Source of the DNA: CAYNTG01 sp964400105
Lineage (GTDB): Bacteria; UBP14; UBA6098
Reading direction: 5' to 3'
DNA: 14,425 nucleotides
Assembly: GCA_964400105.1 (NCBI GenBank)
Contig: CAYNTG010000060.1
Span: 1-14,425, forward strand
The position numbers and the translations under genes are program-made. The notes below the pieces were generated by a model. It was not told the origin of the DNA. It saw only the letters and a list, made by a program, of their open reading frames with translations, and did no database searches. Positions 5,449 through 12,805 of the stretch are shown in pieces. Positions within the stretch are counted from its first letter, which is position 1. Each line of letters opens with the position of its first letter.

Positions 5449-5733
5449 ATGTTGCCGTGGGCGTTTTTTATACTCGTTCTCGATATTATCCTGGTTTTCC
5501 AGTTGTTTCAATGCAGCTGCTTTACTACAACGAACGCGATAGTGTTGGCTGGGATCGCTATTGCTTGTGTGGGAATAGTCATTCGGACAGTCGTCAAGAC
5601 AAAAGCGAGAACTCGCGAGAAAATGACACAGGAGCTTCGCCAACTTCGTAACGAAAACAAGGCCCTCCTCGAAAGGATTGCGGATATCCGAGAGAAGGAG
5701 ATCGTCGATCTAACTAACGACGATTCGATCTGA
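5449..5733 (+). CDS. Small membrane protein with C-terminal coiled coil, 94 aa
   Basis: ATG 5449 has a strong AAGGAG (5438-5443). Two hydrophobic segments at about residues 4-20 and 28-46, separated by a short CSC-containing turn, make a membrane hairpin. A basic stretch (KTKARTREK) and an amphipathic heptad-rich helix (about 57-85, with LRQLRNENKALLERI) follow, ending in an acidic tail. The positive-inside pattern puts the coiled coil in the cytoplasm. The layout is typical of small envelope-associated proteins; no family was recognised. It starts 19 nt after glyS and precedes ktrB by 74 bp, so co-transcription is likely. A role linked to the neighbouring channel is possible but unsupported. 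Confidence 0.82.
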   Translation: MLPWAFFILVLDIILVFQLFQCSCFTTTNAIVLAGIAIACVGIVIRTVVKTKARTREKMTQELRQLRNENKALLERIADIREKEIVDLTNDDSI

Positions 5734-5807
5734 CCTTTCGCAGAATCATTTATCGTGAATCATTGCTCATATGTTTTGGTTTACGAAAAGGTGGGATATA
5801 GATTATT

Positions 5808-7583
5808 GTGAATTCCAGCATTCGACGTAAAGATATAGAGAAGACCCTGAACATCTTTATGATGTTCATCGCCCTGCTCGCGGTCGTTTCGCTGATCGGC
5901 AGCGGCGGTTTTGGTCCGAAATGGCAACCCCTTTTCGGCGCTATGGATGTTTTTATCATCGTGTGCTTCGTTGGGAATGCTATCGTCCGCCTCATTATCG
6001 CCCCGCATTGGTGGAGATATATCAAGGAGCGCCCGTTCCAATACATTCTCATCGCTCTATTTATCTCGCAGGTCCTGATCGTCCAGCTTATTCTGACGAA
6101 TATCAATTATCGCTACATCCTCAATCAGCTTTCTCTTGTCGATATAACGAAGATATACATCGTTTTGATGCAGTTCTTCATAATTGTCGAGCTTATCGCT
6201 GAGCTTGGCAGGATCAACTCCCGGATGGCGAGCCTTCCCCTGCCTCCGGCGGCACTTTTCGTCGGGAGTTTTTTGGTGTTGATTACCGGAGGAACGATCC
6301 TTCTATCGCTGCCCGGAGCCACGCATGGAGATGGGATAAGCCTTATCGATGCCCTTTTCACCGCGACATCAGCGACGTGTGTCACGGGGCTGATCGTTCA
6401 GCCGACCGGGAGCTTTTTCACGCGGTTCGGGCATATGATAATCTTGATATTGATCCAGTTCGGTGGGCTTGGACTTATGACTTTCGGGACGTTCTTCGCG
6501 CTGATTTTTCGGCGCGATTTGGGTCTCAGGGAGAGGGTGCTTTTTGGGGACGTATTAAACGTAAGGGTATTCGGGAAGATAAAATCCCTTCTCGCCGCTA
6601 TCATCGGAATAACACTCGGCATGGAGGGCCTCGGCGCGCTGCTTTTATATCTCTCTTCGGGGAGGTATGAAAGCGCTATGGATTCGAGGTTTTTCTGGTC
6701 GATTTTCCATTCCGTCAGCGCGTTCTGTAATGCCGGTTTTTCCTTATGGAACGACAATATCGGTCGCTTCACCGCCGATTGGAGGATGACCTTCATATTC
6801 GCCGGTCTGATTATCGCAGGCGGTCTGGGGTTTGTGGTTCTTGCGGATATCGGAAGATATATATTCAGTCCGTTTCGAGTAAAAAAGCGCCGCATTCCGC
6901 ATTTTCGTCTCCAGACGAAGATCGTCCTTTCGACGTCGGTCTTGCTCATCGCTTTCGGGATGATCTTTCTAATGATCGGCGACAATAGCTGCCTTATGCG
7001 TCGTGAGAGTTTTGAGGTCAACCTTCTTACGGCGTTTTTCCAATCGGTGACGGCGCGCACCGCCGGGTTCAATACGGTGAACGTCGGAGCGTTTGCGCCA
7101 GGAGCGCTGTTTATCCTGATTATGCTCATGTTTATCGGCGCGTCCCCCGGATCGACCGGCGGCGGGGTAAAAACCACGACGATAGCGGTGATCTTCGGCG
7201 CGGTCCGCGCGAGGCTTCGCGGACGGGAGAGGGTAGATGTGTTTAATCGATCGATCCCGAATAACATCGTCAATGTAGCCGCGATGATTATCTTTTTAGC
7301 GGGTCTGGTAATCGGTCTCGGGACCTTCATCGTCTGTTCTATCGAGCTTAAGAACCATCCTGAGTGGCGATTCATGGATATATTCTTCGAGGTCGTGAGC
7401 GCGTTCGGCACCGTCGGCCTATCGACCGGTCCGACATTCGGGCTTTCTGCGGCGAGTAAGTTTGTGCTAATTGTAACTATGCTTATTGGGAGGGTCGGCC
7501 CGTTGACATTCCTATTCTCGATCTCGCGGCACGTTAAGGTGAAGCGGATAAAGTTCATCGAGGAGAACGTCATGGTCGGTTGA
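5808..7583 (+). CDS. ktrB: KtrB/TrkH-family potassium channel subunit with N-terminal membrane extension
   Basis: The protein is an SKT-superfamily K+ (or Na+-coupled K+) uptake subunit of the inner membrane, 591 aa. The four pore-loop repeats are visible: TATSATCVTGL (near residue 182), SAFCNAGFS (near 303), TARTAGFNTV (near 412) and SAFGTVGLSTG (near 529), each with the filter glycine. The GASPGSTGGGVKTTT loop after the third repeat is typical of TrkH/KtrB. Usual KtrB length is about 450 aa and TrkH about 485. The extra 140 N-terminal residues contain four further hydrophobic helices (about 14-32, 44-66, 77-98, 112-133), so this is an extended variant. The start is GTG 5808: an in-frame TAG lies at 5799-5801 and AAGGTGGG at 5788-5794 could be the ribosome site. 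Its RCK partner follows at 7739. I use ktrB rather than trkH because the RCK partner has one RCK unit; this choice is not certain. Confidence 0.93.
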   Translation: MNSSIRRKDIEKTLNIFMMFIALLAVVSLIGSGGFGPKWQPLFGAMDVFIIVCFVGNAIVRLIIAPHWWRYIKERPFQYILIALFISQVLIVQLILTNINYRYILNQLSLVDITKIYIVLMQFFIIVELIAELGRINSRMASLPLPPAALFVGSFLVLITGGTILLSLPGATHGDGISLIDALFTATSATCVTGLIVQPTGSFFTRFGHMIILILIQFGGLGLMTFGTFFALIFRRDLGLRERVLFGDVLNVRVFGKIKSLLAAIIGITLGMEGLGALLLYLSSGRYESAMDSRFFWSIFHSVSAFCNAGFSLWNDNIGRFTADWRMTFIFAGLIIAGGLGFVVLADIGRYIFSPFRVKKRRIPHFRLQTKIVLSTSVLLIAFGMIFLMIGDNSCLMRRESFEVNLLTAFFQSVTARTAGFNTVNVGAFAPGALFILIMLMFIGASPGSTGGGVKTTTIAVIFGAVRARLRGRERVDVFNRSIPNNIVNVAAMIIFLAGLVIGLGTFIVCSIELKNHPEWRFMDIFFEVVSAFGTVGLSTGPTFGLSAASKFVLIVTMLIGRVGPLTFLFSISRHVKVKRIKFIEENVMVG

Positions 7584-7596
7584 TGGATTTCAAGAT

Positions 7597-7706
7597 AAGT
7601 AGGTAGTAGGTGGAAGATTCATTGTAAAATTAGCAATGCAAAATGAAAAAGGATATGAGAAAAAACGGCGATGATTTTGGTAATAGGTAATTAGGTAATA
7701 GGTAAA
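7597..7706 (+). repeat. Low-complexity TAGGTAA-type repeats between ktrB and ktrA
   Basis: Near 7600-7612 there is taggtagtaggtgg, and at 7680-7704 several TAGGTAA/TAGGTAAT units occur in tandem. Between them lies copy 2 of the 22-nt dispersed repeat. This 155-bp spacer has no recognisable riboswitch; a short ATG frame inside it has only 15 codons. Confidence 0.5.
7616..7637 (+). repeat. Dispersed 22-nt repeat, copy 2
   Basis: This copy matches 2610-2631 at 21 of 22 positions (core tgtaaaattagcaat), 5 kb away and downstream of an unrelated gene. Both copies lie at or just after the 3' end of a coding region. Confidence 0.6.
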
Positions 7707-7738
7707 AATAACGAGAATCTTTAACATTCGATAAGATT

Positions 7739-8407
7739 ATGAAAAAAATACTCATCATCGGTGCTGGGCGTTTCGGGTATGCAACGGCGAATCGACTTTC
7801 GGAACTTGGCTCGGATGTTACAGTCATAGATACGAACGAGAAACGACTTTCGATGCTCAAGGGACTCGTATCTGAAATTTTGATACTCGATGCCATCGAT
7901 CGCGATGCTATCGGGACGGAGATCGAGAGGGAGGAATTCGATGCAGGAGTGGTAGCTATCGGCGATAACTTCTCGACCGTTCTGCTATCGAGCCTCTATA
8001 TGAGCCAATTCGGGATTCCATATGTCGTAGCGAGGGCATCCAATCCCAAACAAGCGAAGATATTGCGGAAGATCGGCGTCGATCTCGTCGTTACCCCGGA
8101 GGACGAGATGGGACACAATCTCGCCGAGAAGCTCATCCTTTCGAACTCCGAGCAGATCGACCTCTCTCCAGATTCTTCGGTCGTTCGGGTCCTCGCGCCT
8201 GTTGGTTTTATCGACAAAACCATCGGCGAATTGGATTTCTCCGAAAAGGGATTTCACTTCATGTTCGTGTCGAGAAGCTATACCAAGCAGGGATTTGTCA
8301 AGATTGCATTTCCAGACGAGACGGATTTTAGGATTGCGGAGGGAGATTTTATTCTTTTTGCCGGCGATACCCGTCGAATAGCGGCGTTTGTGGAATCTGC
8401 CAGATGA
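7739..8407 (+). CDS. ktrA: KtrA/TrkA-family RCK regulatory subunit
   Basis: This cytoplasmic regulatory subunit gates the KtrB channel by binding nucleotides. At 222 aa it has one RCK unit, as in KtrA, not the doubled 450-aa form of E. coli TrkA. The RCK_N Rossmann domain (about residues 1-130) shows G8-x-G10-x-x-G13 and D31 at the end of strand 2, which favours NAD(H)/ATP over NADP. RCK_C covers about 140-220 (VVRVLAPVGFIDKTIGEL ... EGDFILFAGDTRRI) and may bind c-di-AMP or another ligand, as known for KtrA/KtrC; this is not shown here. No clear Shine-Dalgarno precedes ATG 7739. The stop overlaps the next gene's start by 4 nt (ATGA). Confidence 0.93.
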   Translation: MKKILIIGAGRFGYATANRLSELGSDVTVIDTNEKRLSMLKGLVSEILILDAIDRDAIGTEIEREEFDAGVVAIGDNFSTVLLSSLYMSQFGIPYVVARASNPKQAKILRKIGVDLVVTPEDEMGHNLAEKLILSNSEQIDLSPDSSVVRVLAPVGFIDKTIGELDFSEKGFHFMFVSRSYTKQGFVKIAFPDETDFRIAEGDFILFAGDTRRIAAFVESAR

Positions 8408-9816
8408 TAGAGATTATCGAGGAAAGGTGTTGCGGTTGCGGTGGATGTGTTTGCAGCTGCCCCGTGGACGCGCTGTCGGTGCGCTGCGGAGTGGTTCATG
8501 CCGACGAATCCTGCATCGGGTGCGGAATGTGCGTGCCGTTTTGCCCGCACGGCGCTCTTTGCCTTCCGGGCGCGGATAAACCGGATTTTGATGTCGATAT
8601 CCGTCCACCGAAAGGCGAATACGACGTCGTGGTCGTCGGTGGCGGTCCGGCCGGATCGATAGCCGCACGCATCGCCGCAGAAGGCGGCGCGAGTGTGCTT
8701 TTGCTGGAAAAGCGCCCCGTCGTGGGTGCGCCTCAGCTTTGCGGAGAGGGGATCAGCCTGACAGGCCTTACCGATGTTATCCCAGATATCCGCGAGAGCT
8801 GGGTCTCCGCGCCGATTATCGGCGCCGTGCTCGTTTCACCGAACGGTCGCCGGACGGTGGTCGATCACCCGAATGCAGGCTACATCCTCGATAGGCGCGT
8901 TTTCGACAGAGATTTATTCGCACTCGCCGCAGCCGCAGGCGCTCGAACGATGACATCGGCAGGTTTTATAGCGCCGATATGGGAGCGCGACCATATCGTA
9001 GGCGTTCGCTATCTTAATAAGGGAAAAATCCGCGAGGTGCTCTGCCGGGTGATCGTTGCGGCGGACGGAGTGGAAAGCGATACGGCGCGCGCGCTTTTTC
9101 CGAAGGATCGGATCGGACCGGATCGAATACACGTCGCGGCACAGGTTGTGATGTCCGGGGTCGATGTTCGCATCGGTTTCCCTGAGTTCCATATTGGAAG
9201 GGGAATCGCGCCGGGAGGATATGCGTGGGTCTTTCCCAAGGCCGAGCCTCTGGTCAATGTCGGCGTTGGAATCAATCCGTCGATCGTGGTCGATCCGCCA
9301 AAGACGGCCTTAAAACTTCTCGAAAGATTTATCGCTGGGAGATTTGGGGGAGAGGGCGAGATTATCGAGATCGCCAGCGGCAACGTTCCAACATCGAAAA
9401 GGCTTCCGAGGATTGCATATCGAAACGTCCTTTTTGTCGGCGACGCCGGTCGATTAACGGACCCGGTTTCCGGAGGCGGATTGGCGAACGCCCTACTTTC
9501 CGGCAAATTCGCCGGAGAAACGGTTGTAGAATCGCTCAAATACAAAACCACCGAGGAGATCGAGAAGCGCCTCGGAGATTATTCATCGAGATGGGATCGA
9601 GCCAAGGGGAAGCAACTCGCTTTATACTGGCGGGCGAAATCGATCTTCGCAAAACTCGAAGACGAAGACCTCGAAGGGATCTGCCGCTTCATAGACGATC
9701 GGTTCGGTCACGACACATTCAACAGCATCGATATAACCGGCACGATAAGATCTATCATCCGCGAAAAGCGTCTCCTCTTCCGCCTCGTGAAAAAGCTTCT
9801 TCCGGGAACTAAGTAG
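8404..9816 (+). CDS. Ferredoxin (2x[4Fe-4S]) fused to geranylgeranyl-reductase-family flavoprotein
   Basis: The 470-aa protein joins two modules. Residues 9-48 are a dicluster ferredoxin: C9-C12-C15-C19-P20 and C37-C40-C43-C47-P48. From residue 73 a Rossmann FAD domain starts (DVVVVGGGPAGS, GGGPAG at 79-84, E102 at the end of strand 2), followed by the family motif CGEGIS (113-118), a substrate domain and the second FAD motif VGDAGRLTDPVSGGGL (345-360). This is the geranylgeranyl reductase/digeranylgeranylglycerophospholipid reductase family, which saturates isoprenoid double bonds; the fused ferredoxin would feed electrons to FAD. In a bacterium the likely substrate is a quinone or polyprenyl side chain, but that is inference. 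ATG 8404 overlaps the ktrA stop, so the two are translationally coupled. The 3' end overlaps rpsT on the other strand by 8 bp. Confidence 0.9.
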   Translation: MIEIIEERCCGCGGCVCSCPVDALSVRCGVVHADESCIGCGMCVPFCPHGALCLPGADKPDFDVDIRPPKGEYDVVVVGGGPAGSIAARIAAEGGASVLLLEKRPVVGAPQLCGEGISLTGLTDVIPDIRESWVSAPIIGAVLVSPNGRRTVVDHPNAGYILDRRVFDRDLFALAAAAGARTMTSAGFIAPIWERDHIVGVRYLNKGKIREVLCRVIVAADGVESDTARALFPKDRIGPDRIHVAAQVVMSGVDVRIGFPEFHIGRGIAPGGYAWVFPKAEPLVNVGVGINPSIVVDPPKTALKLLERFIAGRFGGEGEIIEIASGNVPTSKRLPRIAYRNVLFVGDAGRLTDPVSGGGLANALLSGKFAGETVVESLKYKTTEEIEKRLGDYSSRWDRAKGKQLALYWRAKSIFAKLEDEDLEGICRFIDDRFGHDTFNSIDITGTIRSIIREKRLLFRLVKKLLPGTK

Positions 9817-10087
9817 CGGATTCGGCTTTCATCCGATTTGCCATCGCGGTCAAACGAGACTTATAGCGCGCGCTTGTTTTGCGGTGGATAACGCCCTTTT
9901 TGGCAGCCTTATCCAAAACGCTATATGCATGGGGGAGGGCTTCTTCTGCGGATTTCGCGTCGGAGGCTCTTCGCACCTGACGCATCATATCGCGAACATA
10001 GCCTTTTATAAGCCGGTTATGAGCGCGCTTTCTTTTATCCTGTCGGACGCGTTTTTCCGCCGATTTATTTACCTGAAAATTGGGCAC
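9809..10087 (-). CDS. rpsT: 30S ribosomal protein S20
   Basis: The 92-aa, strongly basic helical protein has S20 features: KSAEKRVRQDKRKRAHN at the N-terminus, SAEEALPHAYSVLDKAAKKGVIHRKTSARYKSRL near the C-terminus. S20 binds 16S rRNA early in 30S assembly. The start codon is GTG (10087), not ATG, supported by AAGGAG (10099-10094) at correct spacing. E. coli rpsT also uses a non-AUG start (UUG) and is autoregulated, so weak initiation may be functional. It lies 20 bp after gerW, so it is likely the last gene of the DUF2953-gerW-rpsT unit. No terminator is visible after it because the convergent flavoprotein gene starts at once. Confidence 0.96.
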   Translation of the reverse strand: MPNFQVNKSAEKRVRQDKRKRAHNRLIKGYVRDMMRQVRRASDAKSAEEALPHAYSVLDKAAKKGVIHRKTSARYKSRLTAMANRMKAESAT

Positions 10088-10107
10088 CTATGGCTCCTTT
10101 CGAGCTG

Positions 10108-10494
10108 TTACTTTTTTTCCTCGTTTTCTTTCCCTTTTTTCTTGGCCGATATGGCTTTTTCGGCCATCTCGCCAATCTTTTCGAAGGTCATTGGGATCGC
10201 TTTTGCAAAGCTGCCTACCCGGTCGGGTTTGATCGGAAGCAGTTTAACATCCTCTCCGTGGATTACCAGAAAAGCGATAGGCTCGACGGAAAATCCGCCT
10301 CCGCCTCCGCCGCCGAAGTTTCCCTTATCCTTCTCGCTCGATTCGGAACCACCGGCTCCGAAACCGACACCGACCTTACAGATCGGAACGACGGTATTAT
10401 CGCCAAACTCGATCGGATCGCCGATAATCGTCTTCGCTTTGGCAACGACCTCAACCTTATCGAGGATAACCTTCAGAATGTCTTCTGCAAACAT
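10108..10494 (-). CDS. gerW: GerW/YtfJ-family protein
   Basis: The 128-aa protein fits the GerW (YtfJ) family in length and motifs: an N-terminal helix (ILKVILDKVEVVAKAKTIIGDPIEFG), then TVVPICKVGVGFGAGGSE, a glycine run (NFGGGGGGGFSVEPIAFLVI), VKLLPIKPD, and a lysine-rich tail. In Bacillus this protein sits in the spore and is needed for germination, but homologues occur in many non-spore-formers with unknown role. ATG 10494 has AAGGAG at 10505-10500. It lies 35 bp after the DUF2953 gene and 20 bp before rpsT. The neighbour is the same kind as in Bacillus (ytfI), which strengthens both calls. No other sporulation gene is seen here. Confidence 0.9.
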   Translation of the reverse strand: MFAEDILKVILDKVEVVAKAKTIIGDPIEFGDNTVVPICKVGVGFGAGGSESSEKDKGNFGGGGGGGFSVEPIAFLVIHGEDVKLLPIKPDRVGSFAKAIPMTFEKIGEMAEKAISAKKKGKENEEKK

Positions 10495-10529
10495 CTTTTC
10501 TCCTTTCGGCTAGTCCAAATATAAAATTA

Positions 10530-11270
10530 CTAAGCCGGTTCCGGTTCTGATATAACTGGCTTTTGCTTTGCCGGCTTTGGGTTATTTACCTTCAAAAATC
10601 GTCGATAATCTCGATATAATTTCAAAATCTTCCATTTAGGCAATCGCCATATCGCGCGGGCGACCGGCGCGATTACCGCCCTAAAGATACAATCTCGAAC
10701 CTCGAATTTCAAGCGGAAATTCCATTCGACAAGTGGATTGAAATCGAATTTCACATCGAGTGGCACCGATTTTGGAAACGAGGTTTCGAGCGCGGCCACC
10801 CAGCCATAAATGGAACCGGAGATCGCCGGATCGCCGTCGCCGATAAGAAAAAACAACTTCGTTATCCGAAAACGCAGGCTGCGAGGAATCTCGAAAACCA
10901 TTCGCAAAACGACGAATGCCGAATTTTGTAGAATTTGCCTTCGCTTGAACCAAAAGAGCGCGCCCGGTTTCTTCTTTTCCCCGTGGGTCTCGCTTTTCTT
11001 GCCATTTGAAGGTTCGTCCTTTTTCTTCTTCTTTGACTTTTTTGGGGATAGCTCTTCGCTTTTGGCCTTTTTCTCAAAACGCTTCCAGAGAAATCCGGTC
11101 TTGCGGCCGTTATTGTCCTGTTTGAACCAGAAACCGAGGTAATCGGCTCGTATATTATAGCTGTTTCTCGAAAGATCGCCGTGCAGTTTAACAGGAGCCG
11201 CCGCTATGGCAATCGATACAGCGGCGAGGATAGCCACCAAAAAAATGAGTATGTAAAGAACCACGATCAC
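10530..11270 (-). CDS. DUF2953 (YtfI-like) membrane-anchored protein
   Basis: The 246-aa protein has one N-terminal membrane helix (MIVVLYILIFLVAILAAVSI), then a beta-rich segment (VKLHGDLSRNSYNIRADYLGF), a long charged linker of lysines, serines and glutamates (about residues 63-103), and a conserved C-terminal part with LRFRITKLFFLIGDGDPAISGSIYGW and FDFNPLVEWNFRLKFEVR. This pattern is that of DUF2953. In Bacillus the DUF2953 protein YtfI is encoded next to ytfJ (gerW), and the same order is seen here. The start is GTG 11270 with GGAG (11281-11278) 7 nt upstream. Topology suggests the bulk lies outside the membrane on one side; function is unknown. Confidence 0.85.
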   Translation of the reverse strand: MIVVLYILIFLVAILAAVSIAIAAAPVKLHGDLSRNSYNIRADYLGFWFKQDNNGRKTGFLWKRFEKKAKSEELSPKKSKKKKKDEPSNGKKSETHGEKKKPGALFWFKRRQILQNSAFVVLRMVFEIPRSLRFRITKLFFLIGDGDPAISGSIYGWVAALETSFPKSVPLDVKFDFNPLVEWNFRLKFEVRDCIFRAVIAPVARAIWRLPKWKILKLYRDYRRFLKVNNPKPAKQKPVISEPEPA

Positions 11271-11294
11271 GATTTATCTCCGCTATCAAAACGG

Positions 11295-11323
11295 TAGATT
11301 ATTAATACAACCGCTTTTGTCAA
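11295..11323 (-). promoter_or_regulatory. Candidate promoter for DUF2953-gerW-rpsT
   Basis: A perfect -35 TTGACA lies at 11323-11318 (minus). The -10 is poor: TAATCT at 16 nt or AATCTA at 17 nt. It falls in the only non-coding gap (11271-11379) between recO and the DUF2953 gene. No terminator hairpin after recO was seen, so read-through is also possible. Confidence 0.35.
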
Positions 11324-11379
11324 GATATAATTTCCGGTTATCCTAATTAATAAAGCACGTCGCTCCATTTTTTGTGAAT

Positions 11380-12087
11380 CTATCCCATATGATATTTTTC
11401 ATGATCCGCGATTATGGTGCTCAATTTTCCGATCTTTTCATTCGGGATGACAATTCTCATGGTCTGGTCCCCGAAGACCGCCTGCACGAGCGCGACCTCC
11501 GCGCCGTCGAGTTCGATAGCGCCGGAATGCGCGCAGTCCATGCAAAGAATCCCTCCCTCCGATACCGAGAATATCGCTCCGCTCGAATCGATATTCCCGC
11601 CGCAGAGCGCGCATCGCTCGACGGTCGGCGCAAAACCGGATGCGACGAGCATCGCCGCTTTGAACTGCAGAGCCACAGATATTGCTTCGTGAGGTTCGCA
11701 TTCGCCGAGCCTTTGAAGTGCGCGGTTCAGTAAGTTCCATACCGCAATGGACGGAACGGACTCGACGACATATCTATCGACCACCGATACGACGGACATT
11801 CCGGCTGTAAGCTTGTCGTAGTCGCTTTTTACCGCCGAAGCGTCGTCGATTATATCGCCGCTGGAGAGAATCTGTAGCGATCTCGACGATTTGAAATAGA
11901 CGACCGCCTCGATTCGATTAAGCGGTTCGAGCGCGGAGGCCAATCCGCGCTTTGATTTCGCAGCCCGTGCGCCCTTCGCTATAATGCCGATCTTACCACG
12001 GTCACGCGTGAAGAGGGTCGCGATAAGGCTTGTGTCCCCAAATTTAATCCGTTTGAGGACAATCGAATCGAGAGAGTCAAGTTCCAT
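11380..12087 (-). CDS. recO: DNA repair protein RecO
   Basis: RecO loads RecA on SSB-coated single-strand DNA with RecR/RecF. The 235-aa product shows the N-terminal OB fold (DSIVLKRIKFGDTSLIATLFTRDRGKIGIIAKGARAAKS), the helical C-terminal domain, and a four-cysteine zinc site C159-x2-C162 and C182-x2-C185 (ERCALCGG ... ILCMDCAHSG). ATG 12087 has no Shine-Dalgarno; it starts 7 nt after the upstream lipoprotein stop, so reinitiation coupling is likely. It is probably the last gene of asnS-lipoprotein-recO. Confidence 0.93.
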   Translation of the reverse strand: MELDSLDSIVLKRIKFGDTSLIATLFTRDRGKIGIIAKGARAAKSKRGLASALEPLNRIEAVVYFKSSRSLQILSSGDIIDDASAVKSDYDKLTAGMSVVSVVDRYVVESVPSIAVWNLLNRALQRLGECEPHEAISVALQFKAAMLVASGFAPTVERCALCGGNIDSSGAIFSVSEGGILCMDCAHSGAIELDGAEVALVQAVFGDQTMRIVIPNEKIGKLSTIIADHEKYHMG

Positions 12088-12094
12088 TAAATAA

Positions 12095-12793
12095 TCAGGA
12101 GGCCGGTTCTTGCTTAGGTTTTTCTCGCGTTTGAATCATCGCCGGCGAAACCACTCCGCCACCATCATCGGTTCGAAACTTGTCGATCTGAGACATGATC
12201 GCAGTGCGAATCTCCTCGAATCTAGTTTGAACGAGCGCAACCTCTGCCTCCGAAAGACCGGGCGGAAGTTGTGGCTGGATGTCCTTCGCCGTTTCGAGTT
12301 CTGCGACGGCCTGCATGATCTTGGCCTTATCCTCCGCAGATACACCCGGGGATTCGGCGCGTAGTTTTAGCGCTTCGATCTTGGCCTGAACCGAGCCGGA
12401 TGAAACGCTCTCCGCACGCTTATTCTGCATCAGATAATACGTGGAGTAGAGGATTTTTTGATAGATCGCGTTGAACTGTCCGAGGTCGATACCCTCGCTG
12501 GCGAGTTCCAATTTTAGGTCCTCGACAGCCTTAGCGCCCTGGGCGCTGACGACCGGGTTTTCGTCGCGATATTTCTCGAGCTCATCCTTTTTCGCGGACA
12601 TTTTTGCAAATACCGTTGGATAGATCTTGAGAAAATCGTCGATCAACTCGCTCGTGAGTGTCGGGATTTGCATCTCGCCCGCAGCATCGGGGCTTTCGAC
12701 GACCACTTCGTCCGTTTTATCCCCTTTGGCGCAACCGATAAAACAGACGGCTATCGCGACCAGTATGGTGATCGTTATCGTTTTCCAGTTCAT
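12095..12793 (-). CDS. Helical lipoprotein of unknown function, 232 aa
   Basis: The chosen start is ATG 12793, because GGGAG (12803-12799) is spaced 5 nt before it; a longer start at 12805 directly abuts the asnS stop and overlaps this ribosome site. The signal peptide MNWKTITITILVAIAVCFIG ends at Cys21 (lipobox FIGC), so it should be lipidated and anchored in the envelope. The rest is almost wholly helical with charged heptads, an ILYSTYYLMQNKRAES segment in the middle, and a C-terminal tail ending EKPKQEPAS. No domain was recognised. It is encoded between asnS and recO, with near-abutting ends on both sides, which means co-translation but not necessarily shared function. Confidence 0.85.
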   Translation of the reverse strand: MNWKTITITILVAIAVCFIGCAKGDKTDEVVVESPDAAGEMQIPTLTSELIDDFLKIYPTVFAKMSAKKDELEKYRDENPVVSAQGAKAVEDLKLELASEGIDLGQFNAIYQKILYSTYYLMQNKRAESVSSGSVQAKIEALKLRAESPGVSAEDKAKIMQAVAELETAKDIQPQLPPGLSEAEVALVQTRFEEIRTAIMSQIDKFRTDDGGGVVSPAMIQTREKPKQEPAS

Positions 12794-12805
12794 AGTTTCT
12801 CCCAT

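Noticed and set aside
5734..5807. c-di-AMP (ydaO) riboswitch before ktrB
   Set aside because: The spacer is only 74 bp, too short for this riboswitch, and no conserved elements were seen.
6398..7573. 391-codon frame opposite ktrB
   Set aside because: It is the antisense shadow of a membrane protein gene with clear pore motifs on the plus strand; the antisense protein has no family features.
7643..7690. 15-codon frame between ktrB and ktrA
   Set aside because: It lies in low-complexity repeat, with no ribosome site and no coding signal.
9884..10524. Plus-strand frames opposite rpsT and gerW
   Set aside because: They are antisense shadows of two genes with recognised families and good ribosome sites.
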